DNA of 30,248 nucleotides from Anaerolineaceae bacterium UBA2274 (GCA_002347705.1 DDWY01000048.1:1-30248); one strand, 5' to 3'. Counted from the first letter of the stretch, positions 1-8,286 are shown. Numbers and translations: made by a program. Notes: generated from the letters alone by a model not told the origin.

Positions 1-1191
1 CTCTTCCCCTACAAACGCGACTGGCAGCGGCCTGAAATAGACTGGCAGCGGATCATTGAGGGTATCCAAACCCACGGCATCCGTAACGCTGCCCAGACCA
101 CCATCGCCCCCACGGGAACCATCGGTACGGTGGCTGGCTGCGAAGGTTATGGTTGTGAACCTGTTTTTGCTCTCGCCTATGTGCGCCATGTCAACGACAA
201 CGGAGAGGATCTGCTGCTGAACTATGTCAGCCCCTTCTTCCAAAACGCTCTCAAAGCTGCCAATTTACCTGAAGAAACTAAAGATTTGGTCATCAAAAAG
301 GTCATTGAACAAGGCAGTTGCCAGCACATTGAACAGCTTCCACAGCACATTCGCAATGTCTTTGTGGTTTCTTCCGACATCACTGCCGACGAACATATCC
401 ACATTCAGGCTGCCTTGCAACGTTTCGTGGATAACAGCCTCAGCAAGACCATCAACTTCCCGGAGGGTACAACTGAAGAAGATGTCAGTAAAGCTTTCAT
501 CAGGGCCTGGAAGCTGGGATGCAAGGGCATCACAGTCTACATCACAGGTTCCCGCGACAAAGTCGTATTGGAAACCAAGGCGACCATGGAAAAGAAAGAG
601 AATGTTTCCCTTCCGAGCTTAATGCTCTTCGAGGGTGGAGAGGAAACGCAACTTTCGTTCTGGAAGGACACCAAAAAACCCCGTCCGCGCACGCTCCATG
701 GCTACACCTACTCGATCGAGACGCCCCTTGGAAAAGCTTTTGTCACCATCAATGAAAATGGCGGCTCACAGCCTTTTGAGGTCTTCATCAATACTGCCAA
801 AGCTGGTTCAGAAACTGCCGCGCATTCAGAAGCCCTGGGTCGCCTGATCTCCTACATCCTGCGCCTGGCTTCGCCGGTTGAACCGCGCCAGCGTTTGAAA
901 CTGGTCATGGAACAGCTTGCTGGCATCGGCGGCGGCAGATCGCTTGGCTTTGGACCCAACCGCGTGCGCTCGCTGCCGGATGGAATTGCGAAAGCGCTGG
1001 ATGAATACCTCTTCCAGCAACATTGGGAGAAAGAAGAAGCGCTTGAAAAACCGATCGAGCAAATTCCCATGCCCGGTATCGATTCTCCCATCCATAAGAT
1101 CGGCGAGTTGTGCCCGGAATGCGGTCAGGCAACCATGATCAACGAAGAAGGCTGTCGTAAGTGCTACACCTGCGGCTACAGTGAATGTTAA
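1..1191 (+). CDS. nrdJ: Adenosylcobalamin-dependent (class II) ribonucleotide reductase, C-terminal part
   Basis: The gene enters from the left edge in frame 1 and is open to a TAA stop; 396 residues are visible and the N-terminal part is missing. The enzyme family reduces ribonucleotides to deoxyribonucleotides in the cytoplasm, using a radical generated from adenosylcobalamin. The fragment carries the conserved APTGTIG loop of the catalytic barrel (about residue 38 of the fragment), then GCEGYGCEPVFALAYVRHV, typical of vitamin B12-dependent RNRs. It ends in a Cys-rich tail (LCPECG ... GCRKCYTCGYSEC) of the kind that holds zinc-ribbon or redox-shuttle cysteines in NrdJ. An internal GTG at 130 opens an apparent ORF but is not the start, because the conserved frame runs upstream to base 1. 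The next gene is convergent. Confidence 0.93.
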   Translation, partial: LFPYKRDWQRPEIDWQRIIEGIQTHGIRNAAQTTIAPTGTIGTVAGCEGYGCEPVFALAYVRHVNDNGEDLLLNYVSPFFQNALKAANLPEETKDLVIKKVIEQGSCQHIEQLPQHIRNVFVVSSDITADEHIHIQAALQRFVDNSLSKTINFPEGTTEEDVSKAFIRAWKLGCKGITVYITGSRDKVVLETKATMEKKENVSLPSLMLFEGGEETQLSFWKDTKKPRPRTLHGYTYSIETPLGKAFVTINENGGSQPFEVFINTAKAGSETAAHSEALGRLISYILRLASPVEPRQRLKLVMEQLAGIGGGRSLGFGPNRVRSLPDGIAKALDEYLFQQHWEKEEALEKPIEQIPMPGIDSPIHKIGELCPECGQATMINEEGCRKCYTCGYSEC

Positions 1192-1289
1192 ATGATTGTT
1201 TGTGGGGCTGCAGATTTTCTGCACTGATTTGTTAAAAATTTACATTAATTAACATTGACATTTATAGATAAGGGTGTGATAATCAATAA

Positions 1290-1328
1290 GCGCACGGCTT
1301 GGGTGCCCCCCTCACCCAAGTCGTGCGC
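1290..1328. terminator. Hairpin between convergent nrdJ and obg, possible bidirectional terminator
   Basis: A 16-bp stem (1290-1305 with 1313-1328) starts GCGCACGGCTTGGGTG. It has one G-T wobble and a C-rich 7-nt loop. It lies between the stop codons of two convergent genes. The flanks are only modestly T-rich on either strand (ATTT on +, TTATTGATT on -), so the stem is certain but termination is inferred. Confidence 0.6.
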
Positions 1329-1341
1329 ATTTAAGTTCAGG

Positions 1342-2601
1342 CTAATCCTGCCACTCCAATTCATAATCGCTGATGATGACGTTGTCACCTTCCTGGATTC
1401 CCGCAGCGCGTAAAGCCTTTTCAACACCAAGACCAGCCATCAACTTCTGGAAGCGCCTGACCGAACCTGGTTGGTCGAAGTAGGTCATTGCGGCGGCTTT
1501 CTCAATGCGTGCCCCGGAAACGACATAACCATCTTCAGTTTTCTCGATTTCAAAGGCATTCGGGTCAACCTCCGCCCGGTAAACCGGCATTTCGGTTTTC
1601 TTTTCCTCTTCAGGAAGCTCAGCCAGAGTCTGGAAAATCTTCCACATCAGTTCTCTCAGATTGTACTGGCTGACGGCTGAGATGGGCATGGGTTCAACTC
1701 CCAGGCTCTTAAATTGCTCTCGCAGAGATTCAAATTTCTCAGCTACATCCGGTAAATCCATCTTGTTGAGAACAACGATCTGAGGGCGTTCTCCGAGCAG
1801 ATCATCGAAGAGTTCGAGCTCAGCATTGATAGTGTGGTAGTCTTCCAGCGGATCCTCAGAGAGACCATCCAATACATGCACCAGCAGACGAGTGCGTTGA
1901 ATATGCCGCAGGAAGTCAAAACCCAAACCGACTCCCATGGAAGCCCCCTCTATCAGACCCGGAATATCCGCCATCACGAAGCTGCTGTCCAGGTCAAGCT
2001 GTACCACCCCCAGGTTTGGCTCCAGAGTTGTGAAAGGATAATCTGCCACCTTGGGTCTGGAGTTCGTTGTTGCAGCTAAAATGGACGATTTTCCGGCATT
2101 AGGCAGCCCAACCAGCCCAACGTCCGCGATCAGCTTCAATTCAAGTCTGAGGTTGAATTCTTCGCCGGGTTCGCCTTTTTCCGCCGTGAGCGGCATCTGG
2201 TTGCGGCTGGTCGCGAAGTGTTGATTGCCCCTGCCTCCTCGCCCTCCTTTGGCAACGATCAGCCGCTGCCCGGGCGAAACGAGATCTCCGATCAACTCAG
2301 CCTTGTCGTCATCATAAACCACCGTACCCGGTGGAACACGTACAATCAGGTCCTTCGCAGAGCGACCACTGCGGTTTGAGGGTCCGCCATTCTTGCCTGC
2401 ATCGGCAAAAAAATGCTCGTTTTGGTGAAAATGACTGAGGGTGTTCAGGGTCGGGATCACCTCAAAGATTACATCCCCACCTTTGCCCCCATCCCCACCA
2501 TCTGGACCGCCACGCGGACGGTATTTTTCGCGGTGCATGTGCACAATACCATCTCCGCCTTTTCCAGACGCGACTTTAATTTGAACAGAATCAATAAACA
2601 T
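1342..2601 (-). CDS. obg: Obg/CgtA family GTPase
   Basis: The 419-residue product has the full Obg architecture. A Gly-rich Obg fold occupies about residues 1-157 (RPRGGPDGGDGGKGGDV near 28-43). The G domain follows, with G1 GLPNAGKS (165-172), G3 DIPGLIEGA (212-220) and G4 NKMD (279-282). A C-terminal OCT-type domain lies at about 340-415. The family is an essential GTPase that acts on the large ribosomal subunit and is linked to stress and growth control. The ATG start at 2601 fits the canonical MFIDSVQIKV N-terminus and has a purine-rich AAAGAG upstream. The gene stands alone: the next minus-strand gene upstream ends in its own terminator. Confidence 0.96.
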   Translation of the reverse strand: MFIDSVQIKVASGKGGDGIVHMHREKYRPRGGPDGGDGGKGGDVIFEVIPTLNTLSHFHQNEHFFADAGKNGGPSNRSGRSAKDLIVRVPPGTVVYDDDKAELIGDLVSPGQRLIVAKGGRGGRGNQHFATSRNQMPLTAEKGEPGEEFNLRLELKLIADVGLVGLPNAGKSSILAATTNSRPKVADYPFTTLEPNLGVVQLDLDSSFVMADIPGLIEGASMGVGLGFDFLRHIQRTRLLVHVLDGLSEDPLEDYHTINAELELFDDLLGERPQIVVLNKMDLPDVAEKFESLREQFKSLGVEPMPISAVSQYNLRELMWKIFQTLAELPEEEKKTEMPVYRAEVDPNAFEIEKTEDGYVVSGARIEKAAAMTYFDQPGSVRRFQKLMAGLGVEKALRAAGIQEGDNVIISDYELEWQD

Positions 2602-2694
2602 AGTTACTCTTTCGATTTGAAGTAGAGTGAGTTTATCATAATCTCGAATTGCTTCGCAGAGAGGAGGCTGCCCCGATCCAGGTTAAACCTCGAT

Positions 2695-2728
2695 AAAAAA
2701 ACAACCGGTCAATTGCCTGACCGGTTGT
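2695..2728 (-). terminator. Rho-independent terminator after the COG2403 gene
   Basis: A perfect 11-bp stem, ACAACCGGTCA (2701-2711) with TGACCGGTTGT (2718-2728), has a 6-nt loop. Read on the minus strand it is followed directly by a run of seven T (complement of 2695-2701). It lies 15 bases past the stop of the gene at 2744-4063. Confidence 0.9.
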
Positions 2729-2743
2729 CTGTCTAATTCAAAA

Positions 2744-4063
2744 CTACTTGCCAAACTTCTTCTTCAGGATATCCTCGAGATCCGGTTTGCCAATTTCCTC
2801 AAGTTCATAGCGCACGCGCTGGCTGGGGCGATTGATCTTCATCACACGGGTCAGATCGATCGGCGTGCCAATAATGACCATGTCCACATCGGCATTTTCA
2901 ATGGTTTTCTCAAGGTCACGGATCTGCTGATCGCCGTAACCCATTGCCGGTAAAATAGTCCCGGTGTTGGGGTATTTTTCGTAGGTGGCAAGAATCTCGC
3001 CAACAGCAAAGGGTCGTGGATCCACAATCTCTGCCGCGCCAAAGCGCCGTGCGGCCACCCAACCGGCACCAATCTTCATGCCGCCGTGCGTCAGCGTGGG
3101 GCCATCTTCCACCACCAGCACCCGCTTGCCGCGGATGGATTCGGGGTCATCCACATAGATCGGGGAAGCGCCTTCAATGATGATCGCGTCAGGGTTGATG
3201 TTGTGGACGTTCTCGCGCACTTTGATGATGTCCTCAGGATTGGCGGTGTCGACCTTGTTGATCACAACTACGTCCGCCAAGCGCACATTAACCTCGCCGG
3301 GGTAGTAGGCAATTTCATGCCCGGGGCGCAGTGGGTCTGCCACCGTGATCTGTAAGTCGGGCTTGTAGAATGAAAAGTCATTGTTTCCGCCGTCCCACAG
3401 GACCACATCCACTTCCTTTTCCGCTTCGCGCAGGATCGCTTCGTAATCCACACCAGCAAAGACGATCACCCCATTGTCGAGGTGAGGTTCGTATTCTTCG
3501 CGTTCCTCAATCGTGCACTCGTGCTTATCGAGGTCAGCGTAGGTCGCAAAGCGCTGCACCCGCTGTTTCACCAGGTCTCCGTAAGGCATGGGGTGGCGGA
3601 TAGCTGCCACTTTCAGACCCATTTCCTGGAGGATTGCCGCAACCCGGCGGGTTGTCTGGCTTTTACCGCAGCCAGTGCGAACGGCGCAAATGGCAACCAC
3701 GGGTTTGGTAGACTTAACCTGGGTCTCTTTGGTACCCATCAGGCGGAAGTCAGCTCCCAGTGAGTTGACCAGGGCAGATTTGTGCATCACGTAATCGTAG
3801 GGAACGTCACTGTAAGCAAAAACGACTTCGTCAACTTCAAACTGCTTGATCAGATCAGGCAGTTCTGACTCAGGGTAGATCTTGATGCCGTCTGGATACA
3901 GTTTTCCAGCAAGCTCGGCGGGGTACTTTCTCCCGTCAATGTTAGGGATCTGGGTCGCGGTGAAGGCAACCACTTCATACTTCTCGTTGTCACGATAGAA
4001 AGTATTAAAGTTGTGAAAATCCCGACCTGCTGCCCCCATGATTAGTGTACGAATTCGACTCAT
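2744..4063 (-). CDS. Cyclic 2,3-diphosphoglycerate synthetase-like P-loop protein (COG2403 'predicted GTPase')
   Basis: The 439-residue product begins MSRIRTLIMGAAGRDFHNFN, the hallmark start of a family annotated either as predicted GTPase or as cyclic 2,3-diphosphoglycerate synthetase, after the methanogen enzyme that cyclises 2,3-bisphosphoglycerate with ATP. A P-loop, AVRTGCGKSQTT, lies at about 127-138. Further on come VVLWDGGNNDF, a Walker-B-like or switch region, and VVVINKVD, which resembles the G4 base-recognition motif. An N-terminal Rossmann-like part precedes the P-loop. A strong SD (AAGGAG, 7 nt before ATG) supports the start at 4063. It sits 38 nt downstream of argS and is closed by a strong terminator, so the two are probably cotranscribed. 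The fold assignment is good. The substrate in this bacterium is unknown, and cDPG synthesis should not be assumed. Confidence 0.75.
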   Translation of the reverse strand: MSRIRTLIMGAAGRDFHNFNTFYRDNEKYEVVAFTATQIPNIDGRKYPAELAGKLYPDGIKIYPESELPDLIKQFEVDEVVFAYSDVPYDYVMHKSALVNSLGADFRLMGTKETQVKSTKPVVAICAVRTGCGKSQTTRRVAAILQEMGLKVAAIRHPMPYGDLVKQRVQRFATYADLDKHECTIEEREEYEPHLDNGVIVFAGVDYEAILREAEKEVDVVLWDGGNNDFSFYKPDLQITVADPLRPGHEIAYYPGEVNVRLADVVVINKVDTANPEDIIKVRENVHNINPDAIIIEGASPIYVDDPESIRGKRVLVVEDGPTLTHGGMKIGAGWVAARRFGAAEIVDPRPFAVGEILATYEKYPNTGTILPAMGYGDQQIRDLEKTIENADVDMVIIGTPIDLTRVMKINRPSQRVRYELEEIGKPDLEDILKKKFGK

Positions 4064-4101
4064 ATGTTTCTCCTTTTAATTTTGATTGTTATTATTCTAC
4101 A

Positions 4102-5853
4102 TCACATCACTTGTGGTGACTGAATTCCAAGTAAAGATAACCCATTTTCAAGGCTTATTTTAGCTGCCTGTACAAGCACAAGGCGCGAAAGCCGGGTTGC
4201 ACCCTCAGCAGACAGGACCGGACATTGGGTATAAAAATCATTAAATGCCTGCGCAAGCTCAAAAGCGTAGGTAGCGACCAATGAGGGCTTAAACTCAACA
4301 GCAGCTTTTTGGACCACCTCAGGAAGCTGCGAGATCTTTTCGATCAGGTTGACTTCCATTGGCAGCAGCTCGTGGCTGAAAGTTGCCGTGCTGGGCGCGG
4401 GCTCGTTGAGCCGGCGCAGGATGCTGTTGGCACGCACCACCGCATACTGGATGTACGGAGCGGATTGTCCATTAAAGTCGAGAGCGCTGTCCCAGTCAAA
4501 TGTCACGATCTTGGTGTTTTCCCGCGCGATCATCGGGTACTTGATGGCACCCAGGGCGACTTTTTCCGCCACTTCCTGCATCATTACAGCGTTAAGTGTG
4601 GGGTTTTTCTCCCGCACAACCTCAAGGGCGCGTTGTGTCGCTTCGCGGATCAGGTCGTCCAGGAGGACAACCGTGCCATCCCGGGAGGACATGGTCACAT
4701 TCCCCGGCAAATTAACGATCTCATAAGCGAGGTGCCGCATACGATCAGCCCAGGGGTAACCCATCAACTCCATCACCTTGCTCATTTGCTTCATGTGCAG
4801 CGACTGACGGACGTCAATCACGTAAATAGACTGGTCGAGGTCATATTCCTGGAATTTCATGATTGCAAGGGGGATTTCCTTGGTGGCATACAAAGAGGTT
4901 CCGTCTGAGCGCAGAATGACCACCACCCGGTATTCCTCTGTGGTGCCCAGCTTCTTGTCCAGGTCAATAATGACCGGATTTTCCGGGCGCCCGTCTTCAG
5001 CCAATCCACTTTCGAGCAGCTGGTCAATCAAAGCTTTGCCGGGTTCTTCAACTTCGCTTTCAAAGTAGATCCGGTCAAAGTGCTCGCCTAATAGCCCGTA
5101 AACCTGATCGAAACCTTCCATCGACCAGTCCCGGGTCTGCTTCCACAGGTCTTTGAGGTGCTGCTCGCCGGCATCCCAACGCCCAAAATACTCTCTGACC
5201 GCAGCCTCGAATTCCGGCTCGTTCACAAAACGTTTGTCTGCCTCAGCATAGAGATCAGCCATCCAACGCATCGTATCAACGCCAGGCTGCTCGCCGGTGT
5301 GGTACATCTCGTAGTTGCACATCCACTTGATCACGTGCAGTCCAATATCGCCGATATAGTTGGCGCGGATGACCTTTTTGCCGCTTGCTTCCAGGATGTT
5401 GCAGACCGAACCGCCCAGGATCACATTCCGCAGGTGCCCCACATGCAGCGGTTTATGCGTGTTTGGGTTGGAATATTCCACCATCACCTGCTTACCTTGC
5501 TGGTCCTGGGAGCCAAACGCGCTGCCCTGCTCCAAAACAGTGCTGATAACTCTTTCAGCATATTGATGGGGTTCGAAGTACAGGTTCAGGTACCCTCTGA
5601 CGGCTTCGATCCTTGCAAAACCTGGCAACTCTTCTACTTGAGTCTTCAGAATTTCAGCAAATTCCTGGGCTTTTTGTGGCACAGGCAGGGATTTGTCCGG
5701 ATCTGCTGCTGCCAGCGGGAAAAGCGGCGCGGCAATTCCCCATTCCCCGCTGAAGGGAATGTTGCGGAACTCCACTTTACCAGTGGGCAGTCCCCGTGTT
5801 TGGCAGAAACTGTCGATTATTTGAGTTAATTGGTTTTTAATATCGTCAAACAT
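4102..5853 (-). CDS. argS: Arginyl-tRNA synthetase
   Basis: This class I aminoacyl-tRNA synthetase charges tRNA-Arg. The product has an N-terminal Arg-tRNA-synthetase additional domain with conserved GEWGIAAPLFPLA. The HIGH-type signature is HKPLHVGHLRN (about residue 138), and MSSRDGTVV replaces the KMSKS loop, as in many ArgRS. A C-terminal DALR anticodon-binding domain contains SAPYIQYAVVRANSILRR. Two in-frame ATGs lie six bases apart (5859 and 5853). I prefer the second (583 aa) because the only SD-like GTGAG abuts the first ATG but is correctly spaced from the second. An extended -10 promoter lies just upstream. The COG2403 gene follows 38 nt downstream. Confidence 0.96.
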   Translation of the reverse strand: MFDDIKNQLTQIIDSFCQTRGLPTGKVEFRNIPFSGEWGIAAPLFPLAAADPDKSLPVPQKAQEFAEILKTQVEELPGFARIEAVRGYLNLYFEPHQYAERVISTVLEQGSAFGSQDQQGKQVMVEYSNPNTHKPLHVGHLRNVILGGSVCNILEASGKKVIRANYIGDIGLHVIKWMCNYEMYHTGEQPGVDTMRWMADLYAEADKRFVNEPEFEAAVREYFGRWDAGEQHLKDLWKQTRDWSMEGFDQVYGLLGEHFDRIYFESEVEEPGKALIDQLLESGLAEDGRPENPVIIDLDKKLGTTEEYRVVVILRSDGTSLYATKEIPLAIMKFQEYDLDQSIYVIDVRQSLHMKQMSKVMELMGYPWADRMRHLAYEIVNLPGNVTMSSRDGTVVLLDDLIREATQRALEVVREKNPTLNAVMMQEVAEKVALGAIKYPMIARENTKIVTFDWDSALDFNGQSAPYIQYAVVRANSILRRLNEPAPSTATFSHELLPMEVNLIEKISQLPEVVQKAAVEFKPSLVATYAFELAQAFNDFYTQCPVLSAEGATRLSRLVLVQAAKISLENGLSLLGIQSPQVM

Positions 5854-5879
5854 AGGCATCTCACATTCAGTCTGGGGCG

Positions 5880-5888
5880 ATTATAACA
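5880..5888 (-). promoter_or_regulatory. Extended -10 promoter of argS
   Basis: On the minus strand the bases read TGTTATAAT, a perfect TGn-TATAAT extended -10, about 27 nt upstream of the preferred argS ATG. No convincing -35 is seen, as expected for extended -10 promoters. Confidence 0.6.
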
Positions 5889-5961
5889 TCGAGGAATGGA
5901 GCTTGGGCAGCTTTCTGAGAAAACCGCAGCACCTGAAGCAAATAATGTTTTCCTGTTAAAC

Positions 5962-5999
5962 AAAAAAAGAGGTTCCCCACCATTTGGTAAGGGAGCCTC
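5962..5999 (-). terminator. Rho-independent terminator of rpsT
   Basis: The stem is GAGGTTCCC (5969-5977) with GGGAGCCTC (5991-5999), with one wobble and an inner ACC/GGT pair. On the minus strand it is followed by seven T (complement of 5962-5968). It lies 20 bases past the rpsT stop and insulates rpsT from argS. Confidence 0.88.
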
Positions 6000-6019
6000 G
6001 GTGTGTGAATAAAAAGAGC

Positions 6020-6286
6020 TTACTTGTCTAAGCCGTTATAGCGGGCCATCAAACGGGATTTGCGGCGCGCGGCATTGTTCTTGTGGATAACGCCCTTAGC
6101 AGCAGCCTTATCCAGAGCACGGATTGCTTTAAGCACTTCAACCTGAGCCTTATCAGCATCCTCAGTGCGGATTGCGGATTGAGCTTTACGCAGGAAAGTG
6201 CGGGCTGAGCCGCGATAGACGCGATTGCGCAGGCGCGCAGCCTGATTTTGTTTGTTTCGTTTGATCTGAGACTTAATATTTGCCAA
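6020..6286 (-). CDS. rpsT: 30S ribosomal protein S20 (TTG start)
   Basis: This 88-residue, Lys/Arg-rich helical protein begins with the canonical MANIKSQIKRNKQN. It contains KAQSAIRTEDADKAQ and KGVIHKNNAARRKSRL, typical of S20, which binds 16S rRNA early in small-subunit assembly. The initiator is TTG (complement of CAA at 6284-6286), preceded by a strong SD, GGAGGAAG, only a few bases away. No ATG or GTG in frame gives the conserved N-terminus. UUG initiation is also known for E. coli rpsT, where it takes part in autoregulation; regulation here is inference. The gene is monocistronic, with its own promoter and terminator. Confidence 0.95.
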   Translation of the reverse strand: MANIKSQIKRNKQNQAARLRNRVYRGSARTFLRKAQSAIRTEDADKAQVEVLKAIRALDKAAAKGVIHKNNAARRKSRLMARYNGLDK

Positions 6287-6328
6287 CTTCTTCCTCCAAA
6301 AATAATTCCTCTATACTTGCAAAAGACT

Positions 6329-6356
6329 ATTTTACAATAAATCCCGGATTTGTCCA
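6329..6356 (-). promoter_or_regulatory. Sigma-70-type promoter of rpsT
   Basis: On the minus strand the bases read TGGACA, a 16-bp spacer, then TAAAAT (5/6 matches to each consensus hexamer). The predicted start of transcription is near 6322, leaving a leader of roughly 36 nt that includes the SD. Confidence 0.6.
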
Positions 6357-6383
6357 GTAATTGGTGGGGGAAATGTTATTAGT

Positions 6384-6429
6384 CAGCGATAATGTCACCC
6401 CCATAAGTAACCAGCGAATATGTCAACCC
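6384..6429 (+). repeat. Two imperfect 18-bp direct repeats, 28 bp apart; possible relic of a transposon end
   Basis: Copy 1 at 6384-6401 and copy 2 at 6412-6429 share the pattern CAGCGA-NN-ATGTCA-N-CCC, 15 of 18 identical. Closely spaced internal repeats of this kind are typical of IS21-family ends, and the ATGTCA core is reminiscent of them, but no istA/istB gene or opposite end is present. A pair of operator half-sites is the alternative. Confidence 0.4.
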
Positions 6430-6521
6430 GAAAAATTCAGCCATCTATTTGGGCATGGCTCGGATATTTTTTATCCATGAAGTGGTTACCATGCGCTTAC
6501 CACCGCACAATCTGCTTTTTT

Positions 6522-6549
6522 TTGCTGGCGAAGATGGAGGCTGTATAAT
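6522..6549 (+). promoter_or_regulatory. Candidate promoter for the 6641 gene
   Basis: TTGCTG, a 16-bp spacer and a perfect TATAAT (6544-6549) preceded by TG. A second -35-like TTGACA at 6588-6593 has only a poor -10 partner (TAACAT, 18-bp spacer). Either could drive the small secreted-protein genes to the right. Confidence 0.45.
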
Positions 6550-6640
6550 TAGACTAAGAACAAGTAAAAATGACCTGTGGTGAAATTTTGACAAAACCGT
6601 TTTAGATTAATTAACATTCACAAGAAAGTAGGAGAATACA

Positions 6641-7219
6641 GTGAGACTTCTACAAAAAGCAAAAAAACCGCTGATACTTGTAGGTTTATGTTTATTATTC
6701 GCCGGCGCTGTCGCTGTATTTGCTATGTCAAATAGATCGGTTTTGGATAATCCTCCACCGATAATCATGGAAAGTTTGACACCTCAACCAACTCGCCCAG
6801 TTGGGTGCGTACCATTGCCGGGTAGTATGTTTCAAGTCAAAGAGTCTACCACCTCTACGCCTCAAAGAGGAACAGTAACATCTCCGGTGCCACCGCGCGC
6901 TTCGGTTACACCAATGCCTTTTACAATCGACCTGGATCTGGATCCTCAATTAAGTATCATTGAAAAGATGGAAGTGGTTGTATTCCGATGCAATGGCACT
7001 TTCGAGAGATACCATATTAGCCCGCTGAAAGATTTGAATAAGGAGATCCCCCTTTTTGAAGGTGACATATATTTTAGCATTGCACCTCCGGCAGCATCGA
7101 TGGGAGGTCCGCCGGATCCTATAATAACATCAACGTCAGAACCCCCAACAACCATTCCTTACCCAGTTGAACTTATTAGTCCGACAATGAACATTTCCAC
7201 TCCATATCCGATACCCTAA
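6641..7219 (+). CDS. Uncharacterised signal-anchored protein with Pro/Thr-rich segments
   Basis: I do not recognise this 192-residue protein. It has a positively charged N-terminus (MRLLQKAKKP) followed by one hydrophobic segment at about 11-29, so it is probably a membrane-anchored or secreted protein. Pro/Thr/Ser-rich linkers flank a small central region (about residues 95-150). The tail is again Pro/Thr-rich and ends TPYPIP. The GTG start at 6641 is well supported by AGGAG 7-8 nt upstream. The gene begins an AT-richer pair with the broken gene that follows 37 nt later. Extracytoplasmic location is a fair inference; function is unknown. Confidence 0.7.
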   Translation: MRLLQKAKKPLILVGLCLLFAGAVAVFAMSNRSVLDNPPPIIMESLTPQPTRPVGCVPLPGSMFQVKESTTSTPQRGTVTSPVPPRASVTPMPFTIDLDLDPQLSIIEKMEVVVFRCNGTFERYHISPLKDLNKEIPLFEGDIYFSIAPPAASMGGPPDPIITSTSEPPTTIPYPVELISPTMNISTPYPIP

Positions 7220-7256
7220 ACTTTTTAAAAATTCATGTTTACTTGTGGAGGGCGAA

Positions 7257-8110
7257 ATGGTAAACCAAAAGAAAGTTGTTATTAAACTGTTGTTGGATGT
7301 TCTATTACTCGTACTGATCACTAGTCCAGTAAATGTGCATGCAGGAAATGATTTTGTAGTAGTTAATCTTAGAATCGATCCAATAGAAGTCAGTAGTTCT
7401 TTAGATTATCGCGTTTGGCTTGCTGCAGAGTCAGGGCCAACCTGGCAAACCTCTACATTTACTACTGCTTGGTTAAGCGTAGATCTCAATAACCAACCAG
7501 GACTGTTTGGACACGAATTCAGTCAAATCGGGCTGATGGCATTCACACAAGGTCTGCAGTGGTTTGTTTACTCTGAAGCTGGAGTGATTTGCAATCAAGG
7601 TAGTTATGCATGGTGGAACTCAGATAAAGAGATGTACCTCGGTTGTCGTGGTGCATTCAATAACGAGGTCAGATATGGGAATTTCTATGCGGTTGAATTG
7701 GTCAAATACCCTCTGGATAATTTTTGGATAGCTAGGTTAATTAACGAATAGACTAACTATGCCATAGATGTCGCATTTTTTCTGTCTGGGAGAAATACAA
7801 TCTTCGATGCCTCTGTAAATATGGAAGAGGGTTGGCCTACTGCTCAAGATCCGTATGAAAATGGAGTATTCCACATGTGGCATCCACAATACAACAGCTG
7901 GCAAGATGGCTTTAGGGAATGGCCACTAAGCATCGGTGGTGAATTTAACAATCGGCTTTATGCAGTTCCAGCATCGATTTGTCCCAATCATTTTGCCGCA
8001 GATTTTTTTTAAATGATCCTCGGTATTGGAAAGCCGGGAGTATTAACGGTATTTGCCAAGCAATTATGTTTCCATCTACACAGGTGTTTCTGCCTATAGC
8101 CCTCAGATGA
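7257..8110 (+). pseudogene. Broken secreted-protein gene (in-frame amber codon plus frameshift)
   Basis: The first open segment (7257-7751, 165 aa) begins MVNQKKVVIKLLLDVLLLVL, a clear signal peptide with likely cleavage after VHA. The ATG at 7257 has GGAGGG 6 nt upstream and is preferred to the GTG at 7245. It stops at TAG (7749-7751). The same frame then stays open and protein-like (TNYAIDVAFFLSGRNTIF ... MEEGWPTAQDPYENG ... HPQYNSW) to a TAA at 8010-8012, directly after a run of eight T at 8003-8010. Adding one T would continue into NDPRYWKAGSINGICQAIMF and a stop at 8108-8110. A CAG-to-TAG change and a one-base loss in a homopolymer explain this. The intact product would be about 280 residues, secreted and aromatic-rich, possibly a beta-sandwich. 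The family is not recognised. A sequencing error at the T run is possible. Confidence 0.65.
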
Positions 8111-8286
8111 GTGAGTTAGCTCATTCTATTAAATTGTGGGGCAACTTTTCTGTAAATCATAATCCTGTTCTTTTATGAAATCTCGAGGGTGAAGCCTCCC
8201 GGTGGGACTATGAAAGGATATTGACTGCTAGAGCTCCAATTCTGAAAAAAGCATGATGTCCCGCATGTAAGCATTGACTCGTTTGT

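Larger units (their letters stand above)
6287..6640. other. Divergent intergenic region between rpsT and the accessory genes
   Basis: No ORF with coding character is present. From left to right it holds the rpsT leader and promoter (6329-6356), a pair of imperfect 18-bp direct repeats (6384-6429), a small AT-loop hairpin GGATA-TTTTTT-TATCC near 6463, and promoter-like elements facing right (6522-6549 and a TTGACA at 6588-6593). The stretch is AT-richer than the flanking housekeeping genes. Confidence 0.6.

Noticed and set aside
1209..1223. Small TGCAG-ATTTT-CTGCA hairpin after nrdJ as a terminator
   Set aside because: Only a 5-bp stem with no T run; the 16-bp stem at 1290-1328 is a better candidate.
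4309..5829. Long plus-strand ORFs opposite argS
   Set aside because: Shadows of a well-supported gene, with no SD or recognisable protein features.
8156..8215. Possible riboswitch near GAGGGTGAAGCCTCCC, downstream of the broken gene
   Set aside because: Only a short local hairpin; no match to a riboswitch core that I know, and rnpB has its own promoter downstream.
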